Shown: positions 37,045 to 45,141, counted from the stretch's first letter. The stretch is 48,946 nucleotides of DNA from an uncultured Bacteroidales bacterium (GCA_902798965.1 CADBYS010000023.1:1-48946); one strand, 5' to 3'. Notes: generated by a model not told the origin, from the sequence alone. Program-made: numbers and translations.

Positions 37045-37683
37045 TTACTTTTGCGCCTTTACGTTTTTCGTTTCGGCCTTGATGATGTCGCGGCGTGACT
37101 TGAGCGTAGCTTCCAATTGCTTGATGTCGGTCTCCTTGTTCGTCAGCTCGTTGTTGAATACCATCAGGTCGGTACGTATCAGTTGAATCTGCTGCGGGTG
37201 GTTAGCCAGTTGCGTCTGGCGATTGGCTGTGGCATTGATGGCAGCATCCAGGCCGCGGCGTTGCAGTTGCAGTTGCTCCACTGCCTTGTCGCGCGTCTCC
37301 AGGTTGAGATCGGTGATCTTGTTGAGCTGAGTGAGCTGCTTGTCGGCATTCTCCTTGAGTTTGGTGAGCTCATCGATCTCCTTCTTCGACATCTCTTGCA
37401 GTTTCTTGAACGATGCCTCGGCCTTGTCGATGTACGATGTCATCGATTTCAGATATTCCTTCTCGGTCTTGAACTGGCTCTGGGCATCCTTCAGCATCTT
37501 CGTATCGTCCTTGAGCAGTTTGTCCAGTCGTTGCAGCTCGAGCAGGTACGATTGTCCGGAATACTGTGCACGCAATTCGTCAAGATTAACCTCCGTGATG
37601 TGCAGATTGAGCGGAGTAACATGTTGCGCTGACATCGACATGGTCAGCATGGCAACGATGGCCAGAATGAATGTTTTTTTCAT
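37045..37683 (-). CDS. Exported coiled-coil protein of unknown function
   Basis: 212 residues. A signal peptide (MKKTFILAIVAMLTMSMSAQ) precedes an almost continuous coiled coil rich in Lys, Glu, Leu and Gln (about residues 45-210, for example LLELQRLDKLLKDDTKML). No catalytic motif is seen. It is probably a periplasmic structural or chaperone-like protein; an OmpH/Skp relation is possible but not supported by clear signature residues. It has its own perfect promoter (37747-37778), overlapping the divergent one for the exonuclease-Sua5 gene. Confidence 0.8.
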   Translation of the reverse strand: MKKTFILAIVAMLTMSMSAQHVTPLNLHITEVNLDELRAQYSGQSYLLELQRLDKLLKDDTKMLKDAQSQFKTEKEYLKSMTSYIDKAEASFKKLQEMSKKEIDELTKLKENADKQLTQLNKITDLNLETRDKAVEQLQLQRRGLDAAINATANRQTQLANHPQQIQLIRTDLMVFNNELTNKETDIKQLEATLKSRRDIIKAETKNVKAQK

Positions 37684-37746
37684 TTTTTTGGTATTTAAAA
37701 GTATATTTATTTCGCAGGTTGCACGATATTTTTCGATTTGACGCTA

Positions 37747-37778
37747 CAAAGATACAAAAAAATTTGTAAATTTGCAAA
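37747..37778 (-). promoter_or_regulatory. Bacteroidetes-type promoter for the coiled-coil secreted protein and upp
   Basis: On the minus strand, TTTG (37778-37775), a 20-nt spacer and TATCTTTG (37754-37747). It shares 16 bp with the divergent promoter at 37763-37794. Confidence 0.88.
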
Positions 37779-37794
37779 AAATTTTGTAACTTTG
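37763..37794 (+). promoter_or_regulatory. Bacteroidetes-type promoter for the exonuclease-Sua5 gene
   Basis: TTTG (37763-37766), a 20-nt spacer and TAACTTTG (37787-37794). The ATG follows at 37823. The site overlaps the divergent promoter by 16 bp. Confidence 0.88.
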
Positions 37795-37822
37795 TGTGCT
37801 TTTATTGAATAATTGCCGAATA

Positions 37823-39073
37823 ATGGAACACACAAAGCAATTTTTGCCCCATATTTCGAAAGAATTGGTGAATTTGATGCCCCTTTCTCAGTTCGAGGGT
37901 GACACGATCATCATCGACCATCCGGATCAGGTGGCCGAAGCAGTGGCTTATCTGAGTCAGTATAGTCAGTTGGGTATCGATACGGAGTCCCGTCCGTCGT
38001 TCACCCGCGGCACGCACTACCCTACTGCTTTGGTTCAGGTCGCCACCGACGAGCGTTGCTATCTCTTCCGCCTGAATAAGATAGGTATGCCTGCTGAGTT
38101 GGCGGATCTGTTCAGTAATCCGAAGATATGCAAGGTGGGTCTGGCGTTCCGGGATGATCTCAACGGCCTGCGCCGCTTGCACGACTTCAAGCCGCAGAAC
38201 TGTGTGGATCTGCAGTCGATGGTGGCGAAGTACGGCATATTGGAGTTGGGCTTGCAACGGATCTATGCTATCATTTTCGGCAAGAAGATTTCCAAATCGC
38301 AGCAGCTGACCAACTGGGAGGCAGAGACCTTGAGCCAGGAACAGGCACGTTATGCCTCGACGGACGCGTGGGCTACACTGCGTATATACGAGGCGCTGCA
38401 GCAGACCAAGATGTTACCCAAGCGCGAAGTGGAGCGGCTGGTACATGCCGAGCGTGAGTCGCAGGTGCAGCACCAGCTGGAGATCAATATGCACAAGGAT
38501 ATCGACCAGGCTATTGAGGTACTGCGGCAGGGTGGGGTGATCCTGTACCCGACGGATACGGTGTGGGGTATGGGTTGCGATGCCACGAACGCAGTGGCGG
38601 TGAGCAAGCTGTTCCGACTCAAGCAAAGAGATAAGGGCAAGGCAGTGCTTGTGCTCGTGGATTCGGCGGAGCGCGTAGCGGAATATATCCCTGATATACC
38701 CGACGCTGCGGCTAACCTGCTGGAGGTTACGAAACCCGAGGAGGGTGTAGCCCCCAAGGCGCTGACAATCATCTATCCCAAGGCACAACATGTGGCGGAA
38801 GAGATACTGGCAGAGGACGGCAGTTTGGGTATACGCGTCACGTACGAGAAGTTCTCGAACATGCTCTGCCGGCAGCTGGGCAAACCGCTCGTATCCACCT
38901 CGGCTAATTATGCGGGTAAGGCTACACCCAAGGCGTTCTGCGAGATCGACGGTCAGCTGCTCAAATCGGTGGATTATGTATGCCACTCCCGTCGCGGCGA
39001 GAACCAACCGGCCAAGCCGAGCAGTATCATCAAGGTAGGAGAACAAAACCAAATAACCATCATTCGCCCATGA
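37823..39073 (+). CDS. Fusion of a DEDD 3'-5' exonuclease and a Sua5/YrdC (TsaC) domain
   Basis: 416 residues from the ATG at 37823. Residues about 25-195 are an RNase D-like DEDDy exonuclease: LGIDTESRP (D53, E55), LAFRDDLNGL (D111) and ARYASTDAW (Y177, D181). A short charged linker (about 198-222) leads to a Sua5/YrdC domain (about 223-416): GGVILYPTDTVWGMGCDA, KQRDKGKAVLVLV, LGIRVTYEKF and KPLVSTSANYAG. The second domain makes threonylcarbamoyl-AMP for t6A; the first probably trims RNA or DNA. An internal ATG (38489) at the domain border may be the ancestral Sua5 start. The stop overlaps the next start by 4 nt. Confidence 0.93.
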   Translation: MEHTKQFLPHISKELVNLMPLSQFEGDTIIIDHPDQVAEAVAYLSQYSQLGIDTESRPSFTRGTHYPTALVQVATDERCYLFRLNKIGMPAELADLFSNPKICKVGLAFRDDLNGLRRLHDFKPQNCVDLQSMVAKYGILELGLQRIYAIIFGKKISKSQQLTNWEAETLSQEQARYASTDAWATLRIYEALQQTKMLPKREVERLVHAERESQVQHQLEINMHKDIDQAIEVLRQGGVILYPTDTVWGMGCDATNAVAVSKLFRLKQRDKGKAVLVLVDSAERVAEYIPDIPDAAANLLEVTKPEEGVAPKALTIIYPKAQHVAEEILAEDGSLGIRVTYEKFSNMLCRQLGKPLVSTSANYAGKATPKAFCEIDGQLLKSVDYVCHSRRGENQPAKPSSIIKVGEQNQITIIRP

Positions 39074-40341
39074 CGCAACGAAGAAAACTCCAATTGGCTT
39101 ATGTAGCGGCAGATTTCTTGTCGGCGGAAGTGGTGTGGCTGTGTTTCCTGCTGTTCCGTTGGCTGGTGTACGAGGGTAAGATGTTCAGCGTGGATACGGT
39201 GCTTATCCCGGCATTCAACTTCTATACGCCGCTGATCCTGTACCCTATAGGCTGCCTTATCATCTACTATCTGTCGGGTTACTACCTGCGCGTGCAGCGC
39301 AAGCGTCTGTCGCACGAGTTGATGGCTACGTTCATCTCGTCGATCGTCATCGCGCTGGGTGCGTTCTTCATCATCATCATCGACGATCAGGTCGAGAGTT
39401 ATCACCGTTATGTGGTGTCGATGGGTATATTGTGGTTGCTGCAGTTTAGCGTCAGTTACGCGCTGCGGCTGCTGCTCACCCTGCATATACGCCGGCATGC
39501 ACGCCCTGCAGCGTCGGTGACTATACATGGCGAGGAGGAAGTAAAGGATCTGAAGGTGAACAAGGGCGACATGGTAGTAGTGGATCTGCCGGCTACGGCG
39601 GACGAGAATGTGCTGTACCGCATCATTCAGCACCTGTATCCGCTGGATGTGGAGATAGCTGTGGTGCCCAAATTGTACGATATGCTTACCGGTGCGGCTA
39701 AAATCCCCGAGCTGAGCGGTAATCCGCTGGTGATGATCACCGAGCAGCATGCTTCGGATTCGGAGTTGTGCATCAAGCGGGCGTTTGATGTGGTGACGGC
39801 AGTGCTGGTGCTGGTACTTTTATCGCCGTTGTATGCTTTGCTGTGGGTGCTGGTGTATAGTTCGTCGAAGGGATCGGCGTTCTACAGCCAGGAGCGTATA
39901 GGTTTGCACGGTAAGCCGTTTGCTATCTATAAGTTCCGCACCATGGTTCAGGATGCCGAGGACGCTATGCCGCAACTCTCCACCGACGATGATCCGCGTG
40001 TGACGCCGGTAGGACGATTCATGCGCAAGTACCGCCTGGACGAACTGCCGCAGATGTGGAACATACTGCGTGGCGATATGTCCATCGTGGGGCCGCGACC
40101 CGAGCGGGAGTTTTTCATTAAGCAGATTGTCGAGCAAGCGCCGTATTACTGCCTGCTCTATAAGATTCGTCCGGGAATGACCAGCTGGGGACCTATCCGT
40201 GTGGGATATACCGATACCTTGCAGAAGATGATCGACCGCCTGAACTACGATATCGTGTATATGGAGAATATGTCCATCCGTCTGGATATCAAGATTCTGT
40301 TTTTCACGATCGGAGTGATATTGGATGGAAAAGGAAAATAA
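39070..40341 (+). CDS. Polyprenyl-phosphate sugar (hexose-1-phosphate) transferase
   Basis: 423 residues. Four membrane helices in the first 140 residues, a soluble middle part and a fifth membrane segment ([20 protein letters not shown]) precede the bacterial sugar transferase domain: [37 protein letters not shown] and [10 protein letters not shown]. Such enzymes start O-antigen, capsule or exopolysaccharide repeat units by moving a sugar phosphate to undecaprenyl phosphate at the inner membrane; the sugar cannot be read from sequence. The start ATG overlaps the previous stop (ATGA). No other glycan genes adjoin it, so it may act as a dispersed initiating enzyme. Confidence 0.92.
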   Translation: MTQRRKLQLAYVAADFLSAEVVWLCFLLFRWLVYEGKMFSVDTVLIPAFNFYTPLILYPIGCLIIYYLSGYYLRVQRKRLSHELMATFISSIVIALGAFFIIIIDDQVESYHRYVVSMGILWLLQFSVSYALRLLLTLHIRRHARPAASVTIHGEEEVKDLKVNKGDMVVVDLPATADENVLYRIIQHLYPLDVEIAVVPKLYDMLTGAAKIPELSGNPLVMITEQHASDSELCIKRAFDVVTAVLVLVLLSPLYALLWVLVYSSSKGSAFYSQERIGLHGKPFAIYKFRTMVQDAEDAMPQLSTDDDPRVTPVGRFMRKYRLDELPQMWNILRGDMSIVGPRPEREFFIKQIVEQAPYYCLLYKIRPGMTSWGPIRVGYTDTLQKMIDRLNYDIVYMENMSIRLDIKILFFTIGVILDGKGK

Positions 40342-40565
40342 TAATTTTTGACCAACAATATTCATCGTAATGAGTTCATTGTAATTTATTTATGTTTATT
40401 GCTGATTGTGTCTGTTACTCGAAGAGTTGTGGATTTGGCGGATAAGGCTATCGACAAATAAGTCTTATTTGGGCGAGAGGCTTATACGACGAATACACAA
40501 GTTCGGTACGAACTACAGACACCATCAGGGTTTATGTAGGTTTATTTTCGTAAATAATATACATT
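40342..40565 (+). other. Intergenic region before xseB
   Basis: No gene, RNA gene, terminator or consensus promoter was recognised in these 224 bases on either strand. Confidence 0.4.
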
Positions 40566-40757
40566 ATGGATAATTTGACGTACGATCAGGCGATCAAACG
40601 CGTGGAAGAGATAGTGCGCGAGCTGGAGCAAACCGAAGCATTGTCGGTTGCCGATTACAAGCAGAAAGCCAAACAGGCAAGCGAGCTGCTCAACTTCTGC
40701 CGGGCGCAACTGGTGGATATGGAGCGCGAACTGGCTACCGATAGCGAGCGTGAGTAA
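40566..40757 (+). CDS. xseB: Exodeoxyribonuclease VII small subunit
   Basis: 63 residues, the usual size. LTYDQAIKRVEEIVRELEQTE and the following helix (KQAKQASELLNFCRAQL-like KAKQASELLNFCRAQL) match XseB, which forms the helical stalk of exonuclease VII together with XseA. The large subunit gene xseA, usually adjacent, is not in the window on either side within view, so the pair is split or xseA lies elsewhere. Confidence 0.93.
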   Translation: MDNLTYDQAIKRVEEIVRELEQTEALSVADYKQKAKQASELLNFCRAQLVDMERELATDSERE

Positions 40758-40784
40758 CAGAGTAGGGTAATGCGTACATCTGTG

Positions 40785-40805
40785 CGCGGCATTTTCGATG
40801 CCGCG
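40785..40805. terminator. Hairpin after xseB, possible terminator
   Basis: CGCGGCAT (40785-40792) pairs with ATGCCGCG (40798-40805) around TTTCG. The following sequence is pyrimidine-rich but has no clean T run. It lies between convergent genes. Confidence 0.5.
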
Positions 40806-40810
40806 TCTCC

Positions 40811-40838
40811 CTTTCACCTTTCACCTTTCACTTTTCAC
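40811..40838. repeat. Four tandem heptamers between xseB and the ATPase gene
   Basis: CTTTCAC three times, then TTTTCAC (40811-40838), followed by CTTACTA. Read on the minus strand the array follows the ATPase gene's stop. Nearly the same as the array at 15677-15704. Confidence 0.88.
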
Positions 40839-40842
40839 CTTA

Positions 40843-42090
40843 CTACAGCCATTCCGAGGCTGGTAGCACATGGATCGTACATCCTTCCCATTCTATTGTT
40901 CGTTTCTCACTGTAGGTTAGCACATACAAATCGTTGCAATGCAATTCTTGAGAGGCTTCAACCAAAGCGCTACATTCGCGACGGATTGTCTTGTCAGATG
41001 TCATCTCATAGCTGACTTGAACCAGTTGTTTCACGCGATTATTTTCGCGCAGCACAAAATCTATTTCTTTATCATTGCGCGTTCTATAATAGAACATTGT
41101 TTTTTCCGGATTGTAACCTTTCCGCAACAGGTTGACAAAGACTTGATTTTCCAATAGTCGCCCTAAGTTATCACTGGTTGAGAATGCTTTTGCCGCCACA
41201 AACCCATTATCCACCACATAGATCTTGCGCGGTGCCTTGTTCATCAGTTTGAGTTTGTTGTTATAACGCGGCAGGTAATAGAACAAGAAAGGCTCATGCA
41301 GGTAGCCCATAAACTTCTGCGTAGTGGCTACACTACCGATGTTGAGCGCGTTAGCTATGTCATTAGCGCTTAACTGATTGCAGAAATTCGTCAGCAGATA
41401 TAGCGCCATGTTATTTATATCTTCCGTCTTGCGGATTTTATGACGTTTCACCACATCCTTCCAGATGATGGAGTCAAAGAGTGTGCTAAGGTAACTTGAT
41501 GCCAACGAGCGTGCAGTCACCGTTTCCGGATACCCACCCAAGCGAAGGTAGTCATCCTCCAGAACGATAGCTTCATTGTGCTGCTCCCGTAAGATGGCTT
41601 TCCGGTCCAAATGGTGCCATTCAAAGAACTCCGTCAAACTAAATGGCAGCATCTCTATTGGCAGATACTTACCGGTAAGTACGGTGGCCATTTCGCTTGA
41701 TAGCATATTGGCATTGCTACCGGTGATGATCATGTTCTTACCTTGTCGGAAAAGCTCGGTCACCCATACATCCCAATGAGGCAGATTTTGTACTTCGTCA
41801 AGCAACAAATAGTCGTATCCGGGATACACCTCATCGAGTAGGCGCATCACGAGATCTGCATTCCAGTTGTCCAATAACTCCTGTTTGTCAAAATTAAGAT
41901 ACGCAAAGTTCTTCTGACGTAGCATTAGCAATGCCTGCGTGGACTTACCTACGCGTCTTGGACCCGTTATTAACTTGATAAGATGACTACTGAGCAAGTC
42001 GTCCGTATTGAAGTTGGTATGACGACCGATGTAGTTTTGCGCTAACAGATCATCGCGCTCTTTGCGTTGCGAAAGAAGAATGGTTTTCAT
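40843..42090 (-). CDS. AAA ATPase with DUF4143 domain
   Basis: 415 residues. The ATPase part has Walker A GPRRVGKST (residues 43-51) and Walker B YDYLLLDEVQNLPHW, then a sensor-like ITGSNANML. The C-terminal DUF4143 part has a restriction-endonuclease-like pattern (RNDKEIDFVLRENNRVKQLVQVSYE). Such proteins are widespread in Bacteroidetes, often in variable regions; the role is not known. It has its own perfect promoter at 42169-42200 and a repeat stretch just before its start codon. It marks the beginning of the accessory region. Confidence 0.92.
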   Translation of the reverse strand: MKTILLSQRKERDDLLAQNYIGRHTNFNTDDLLSSHLIKLITGPRRVGKSTQALLMLRQKNFAYLNFDKQELLDNWNADLVMRLLDEVYPGYDYLLLDEVQNLPHWDVWVTELFRQGKNMIITGSNANMLSSEMATVLTGKYLPIEMLPFSLTEFFEWHHLDRKAILREQHNEAIVLEDDYLRLGGYPETVTARSLASSYLSTLFDSIIWKDVVKRHKIRKTEDINNMALYLLTNFCNQLSANDIANALNIGSVATTQKFMGYLHEPFLFYYLPRYNNKLKLMNKAPRKIYVVDNGFVAAKAFSTSDNLGRLLENQVFVNLLRKGYNPEKTMFYYRTRNDKEIDFVLRENNRVKQLVQVSYEMTSDKTIRRECSALVEASQELHCNDLYVLTYSEKRTIEWEGCTIHVLPASEWL

Positions 42091-42114
42091 ATTAACCGTT
42101 TAACGATTTAACTA
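42091..42114 (-). repeat. Three tandem 8-bp repeats in the ATPase leader
   Basis: On the plus strand TTAAC recurs at 42092, 42100 and 42108 inside 8-bp units. On the coding strand the units GTTAAATC, GTTAAACG, GTTAATAT run straight into the start codon, so they lie in the translation-initiation region. Confidence 0.75.
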
Positions 42115-42168
42115 ATAATCGTGCCCTTTAGGGCTAAGAATTTAACGTGCATGGCACTAATTCCGCTG

Positions 42169-42200
42169 CAAAGATACTACTTTTTATTCAATTATGCAAA
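42169..42200 (-). promoter_or_regulatory. Bacteroidetes-type promoter for the DUF4143 ATPase
   Basis: On the minus strand, TTTG (42200-42197), a 20-nt spacer and TATCTTTG (42176-42169). The start codon is about 80 bases downstream, leaving a leader that includes the 8-bp repeats. Confidence 0.87.
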
Positions 42201-42332
42201 TGTATTGAACAAAAAATATACTTTTTTATTCAGTATGGCATGTTTATTGCACAAAAGATACCAATTGAAACGCCAATATTCTATCTCTATCCGATATTTG
42301 AATGTATCAAAAACACAATGAGATCATACCCA

Positions 42333-42416
42333 CTAACAGCTAAACAGCCCGATTAGCAGATAAATGTACAAAACAATCTCAGCGATAGAGAGCAGTACAG
42401 CAAAGATATATTCCAT
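42333..42416 (-). CDS. Possible 27-residue membrane peptide
   Basis: A short frame, ATG at 42416 and TAG at 42333-42335, encodes MEYIFAVLLS... ending LIGLFSC, almost entirely hydrophobic and long enough for one helix. No clear ribosome binding site or promoter precedes it. It could be a real small membrane peptide or chance. Confidence 0.35.
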   Translation of the reverse strand: MEYIFAVLLSIAEIVLYIYLLIGLFSC

Positions 42417-42505
42417 AATCGTATAATGTTATAGGTGTTTTGATACTTTTGTAATCAATATGTGGCAATTGGAAGACTTAATAATAGCAAGATAGAGTAA
42501 AATAG

Positions 42506-42667
42506 TTATTCGTGCCAGCTGCTCTTGTGCTTGCTCTTGCGAGTGTATTGCTTTTTGGAGCGGGCTACGGTATGGCGGAAACTCACAAGCTTGCCATGCA
42601 TCGCGATTTCCTCTTCCCGGCGATCACGACGCATGGCTTTTAATATCTGTAATTCCGTTTTTGTCAT
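42506..42667 (-). CDS. Small basic protein of Bacteroidales type, 53 residues
   Basis: ATG at 42667, TAA at 42506-42508. The protein begins MTKTELQILKAMRRD, continues REEEIAMHGKLVSF and ends in a Lys/Arg-rich tail (SKKQYTRKSKHKSSWHE). The pattern MRR..REEEI..HGK followed by SKK.Y.RK recalls a small conserved Bacteroides family of unknown role (from memory, not searched). Its basic character suggests nucleic acid or ribosome binding. It lies downstream of the AAA remnant on the same strand. Confidence 0.7.
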   Translation of the reverse strand: MTKTELQILKAMRRDRREEEIAMHGKLVSFRHTVARSKKQYTRKSKHKSSWHE

Positions 42668-42714
42668 GGCTCTGCAACAATAAGAAGGTTTTATCTGTTT
42701 TATGCTTCATAGGC

Positions 42715-42946
42715 CTAGAATCCGACAACACGTCTGCTGTGTAGCATCCCTTTTTCTTCTGCACACAATTTGCGAATCGTATCCAAATAATCATCTGTTT
42801 CGCCATTCAGAATCGTTTCTACAGTATATTTTCGTGCAATGTTCTCTATTTGCCCACCGGTTAAGTGATATTGCTCAGCAAGTGCCAGCGCTTGTTCATC
42901 CGTTAGACGTGGAAGCATGGCTTGCCAGATATGTCTGCATTCGGCC
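42715..42946 (-). pseudogene. Remnant of an AAA+ ATPase C-terminus
   Basis: In the frame ending TAG at 42715 the protein reads AECRHIWQAMLPRL, DEQALALAEQYHLTGGQIENIARKYTVE and ends HSRRVVGF. This is the lid part of an AAA+ ATPase (RxxIW...LP, SGGQIENIAR-type, RRIGF-type end). No Walker motifs are upstream: the frame runs instead into the 60-bp repeats of another gene. The junction is near 42940-42946. It is therefore a 3' fragment left after a deletion or recombination. Confidence 0.8.
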
Positions 42947-43198
42947 GCGGTAGATATGCTCGCCATCCCAGGTGTAGAGTATATCACTGTTGTAGGTGCT
43001 GCGACCGCTGTATATATACTTCCCGTCCCAGGTATAGAGTATATCGCTGGTGTATGTTGAGCGGCCTGTGTACAAAGATTTCCCGTCGAACGTATAGAGC
43101 ACGTCGCTGCTATACGAGGAGTTGCCTTTGTAGAATTGTACTTGTGCCATAGCTGTCACACTTAAAAAAGTTAATATTATGAGTGTTAGTCGTTTCAT
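42896..43198 (-). pseudogene. Exported 20-residue-repeat protein, C-terminus lost at a junction
   Basis: Signal peptide MKRLTLIILTFLSVTAMAQ, then units of 20 residues (STYTSDILYTWDGKYIYSGR type) in three copies, ending GEHIYRGR. The last 14 residues before the stop at 42896 (MQTYLASHASTSNG) are an out-of-frame reading of the AAA remnant, so the natural C-terminus is gone. The repeats recall the 4-fold beta-flower type of small Bacteroidetes proteins, recognised only by pattern. The product may still be exported. Follows the TIGR04076-like gene by 7 bp. Confidence 0.75.
42961..43140 (-). repeat. Three 60-bp in-frame repeats
   Basis: The blocks starting at 42961, 43021 and 43081 align with an exact 60-bp period (GTAGAGTATATCACTG, ATAGAGTATATCGCTG, ATAGAGCACGTCGCTG). 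Each encodes one 20-residue unit. The two 3' copies are closer to each other than to the 5' one. Confidence 0.85.
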
Positions 43199-43205
43199 GT
43201 GTCAC

Positions 43206-43511
43206 TTATTCTATTGCTTCAATATAGAAACTGAATGGTCGAAAACCATCGTTGCAGCTGATCATAGCACTCATAGGGTTCTGCATCCATCCGTCGTAGA
43301 AGTTGCCTTTGCCTTTGGATAGTGCCTCCACAAACTCGCGCATGCTTCCCCATGCAGCCGGACATAACCCTTCCGGACATTGTCCGTCGATGCTTATCCA
43401 TTGCTGCCCTTCTCGAACGGTGCATGCATGCTCGATGGGGTTCTCGTACCTGACAATAAGGTCGTTATGAACCACCTGCCGCATCGCCGTAATTCGCACT
43501 TTCCGTTTCAT
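43206..43511 (-). CDS. TIGR04076-like small protein
   Basis: 101 residues. The pattern KVRITAMRQ...QCPEGLCPAAWGSMREFVEALSKG...WM...AMISCNDGFRPFSFYIEAI matches the small TIGR04076 family, with its conserved Cys residues and the DGFRP motif. The biochemical role of the family is unknown. No signal peptide. It is followed 7 bp later by the repeat-protein gene on the same strand. Confidence 0.8.
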   Translation of the reverse strand: MKRKVRITAMRQVVHNDLIVRYENPIEHACTVREGQQWISIDGQCPEGLCPAAWGSMREFVEALSKGKGNFYDGWMQNPMSAMISCNDGFRPFSFYIEAIE

Positions 43512-43546
43512 CGCTTTATTGTTTTATCTGTTATTGGCCTGTTGTA

Positions 43547-44305
43547 TTATTCGTATCCGATTATGCTTACTTTTACCGACAATTTTTTTTCGCGAGCCGA
43601 TTTGTCGCGATAGATAGTGGACTTGCATCTTTTGCCGGAAGGAAGCGTTTCTTGCAAGCTTATATGTGCTTTCTGCTTATGAATTAAAGAGTCATTCATA
43701 TAATAATTGACCCACAATGCAATATGCTTAATAATGTCGGGAGTTTGGTTAGAAATATCAAACGTGATGCTGTTTCGTGTGATTGATTGAATCTCCAAAT
43801 TTAACTCAGGATTGACAGTATATGTTAACATCGTCAGAGCCTTATATAGTGCTAGGCTTATATCATCGGCTTCTGTTTCTCCGCGCCCTTCAGCTTCAAC
43901 AGTTGCCAATAGTTCATGAGTTTTGCAACTTGTTATTTGAATAACAATTTTGCTCGCAGACGCGAGCGCTCCTTTTTGGCGGGATCCCGCATTACCGTAC
44001 GAAAAAATCATTGTCTCATCTGCTAATTCCGGAACAATGGAAGGTAAGATTACATATCCCTGCTTTATGAGATAACCGGCTATGATCTCTCCCGGATTTA
44101 CGGTCTTCGTGCCATCGCTGATTACCATATATCCAATAACTGCACCGGAACCGGAACTCGAAGTTACAGAACCTGTCGGGATGATGTATGCATATTTGTA
44201 CGGACGCAAATCACCCATAACTTTTATTTTTGGTGCGTTTATATTTCCTGCCATCGCTCCCGTAGCCATCATTGCCGCAGCGAGGAAAATGAATAATCGT
44301 TTCAT
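43547..44305 (-). CDS. Hypothetical exported protein
   Basis: 252 residues. Signal peptide MKRLFIFLAAAMMATGAMAG. The mature part has a conserved-looking beta/alpha segment (YKYAYIIPTGSVTSSSG, ETMIFSYGNAGSR, KIVIQITSCKTHELLATVEAEGRGETEADDI) and a C-terminal beta-rich half. The IVIQI...T.ELLATVEAEG pattern resembles outer-membrane or periplasmic proteins that contain a lipoprotein-associated LptE/CsgG-like fold, but no family was fixed. The DNA of its signal peptide is about 84% identical to that of the lipoprotein gene at 45576. AT-richer than the core genes. Confidence 0.65.
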   Translation of the reverse strand: MKRLFIFLAAAMMATGAMAGNINAPKIKVMGDLRPYKYAYIIPTGSVTSSSGSGAVIGYMVISDGTKTVNPGEIIAGYLIKQGYVILPSIVPELADETMIFSYGNAGSRQKGALASASKIVIQITSCKTHELLATVEAEGRGETEADDISLALYKALTMLTYTVNPELNLEIQSITRNSITFDISNQTPDIIKHIALWVNYYMNDSLIHKQKAHISLQETLPSGKRCKSTIYRDKSAREKKLSVKVSIIGYE

Positions 44306-44316
44306 GGGGTATGATT

Positions 44317-45141
44317 TTATAGTATTATATATTCACATAATTTTCGACATGTCTGTTCGTATTCATCAGTATAGGCTCTGAGTTTCTCATCATGAGTTAA
44401 TGTGCTTTCTTTTGATAAAATCTTTGTCATCTTCTCTATACCTTCATCGCATATTTGTTTTATTGTTGTTTGGCATTGCGGATAATCCCTACAAGCAGCT
44501 GTGTAATAAAGTTGTAAATATTCATGCATTACAACAGCGTATTGCTCAGGGTGTAATCGGTTAATAGGAATGAATGTCTTGTAAATGATAATATTGCGGT
44601 TTTCTTTACTCCTTTTTCCAAGACATAAGCCATCGAAATTCAATAGTGATTCGTTTGATAATTCCGGATCAATCTTTTGCAACTCTTTATCGCTGGCATG
44701 CTTTTCTCCTAATGAAATGGCATAAGCATTCCTCATTAGTAAATAAATTACTCTATCTTCCTTGAATTCTTCATCTTCAATAAACCGTTCGGCATATCTT
44801 TTCAAAAAGTGCGGCTGAAACACGCTAATAATTAACGTATCGCCTAAAGTGTAAATATCTTTTCCAATAGCCGGCACAATAATTTCTTTTCCATCTTTTT
44901 GTTCAACTTCACAGAAAACGGTTATTTCTGGCTTATCCCACAATGAATGCTTCTTAACTATAGTAAAATAGTAGTATGCATTATGACTACGGGGATGTTC
45001 CCATTCATAAACATGCCTAACGGGATATCTTGAGCTCTTGCGTGCAAGTTTGCCTATAGCAGGTTTAACATTCTGCCTATAGCGCGCCAATACATCGCCA
45101 AAATCATTTCTGATCTCGCGATATATCTCTTCGTATGTCAT
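44317..45141 (-). CDS. Hypothetical cytoplasmic protein
   Basis: About 274 residues from the ATG at 45141 (MTYEEIYREIRNDFGDVL); a longer frame starts at 45156. There is no signal peptide. The middle part has EEFKEDRVIYLLMRNAYAISLGEKH and QYAVVMHEYLQLYYTA; the MHE could be part of a zinc-type motif but is not the HExxH of metalloproteases. No family was recognised. AT-rich, in a cluster of small unknown genes. Confidence 0.6.
   Translation of the reverse strand: MTYEEIYREIRNDFGDVLARYRQNVKPAIGKLARKSSRYPVRHVYEWEHPRSHNAYYYFTIVKKHSLWDKPEITVFCEVEQKDGKEIIVPAIGKDIYTLGDTLIISVFQPHFLKRYAERFIEDEEFKEDRVIYLLMRNAYAISLGEKHASDKELQKIDPELSNESLLNFDGLCLGKRSKENRNIIIYKTFIPINRLHPEQYAVVMHEYLQLYYTAACRDYPQCQTTIKQICDEGIEKMTKILSKESTLTHDEKLRAYTDEYEQTCRKLCEYIIL

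Noticed and set aside
42401-42408. TATCTTTG on the minus strand inside the 27-residue frame as a promoter
   Set aside because: There is no TTTG at the required 20-nt distance, and it lies within the putative coding frame.
42702-42953. Plus-strand open frame over the AAA remnant
   Set aside because: Translation resembles no protein family, and the minus-strand frame matches an AAA+ lid well.
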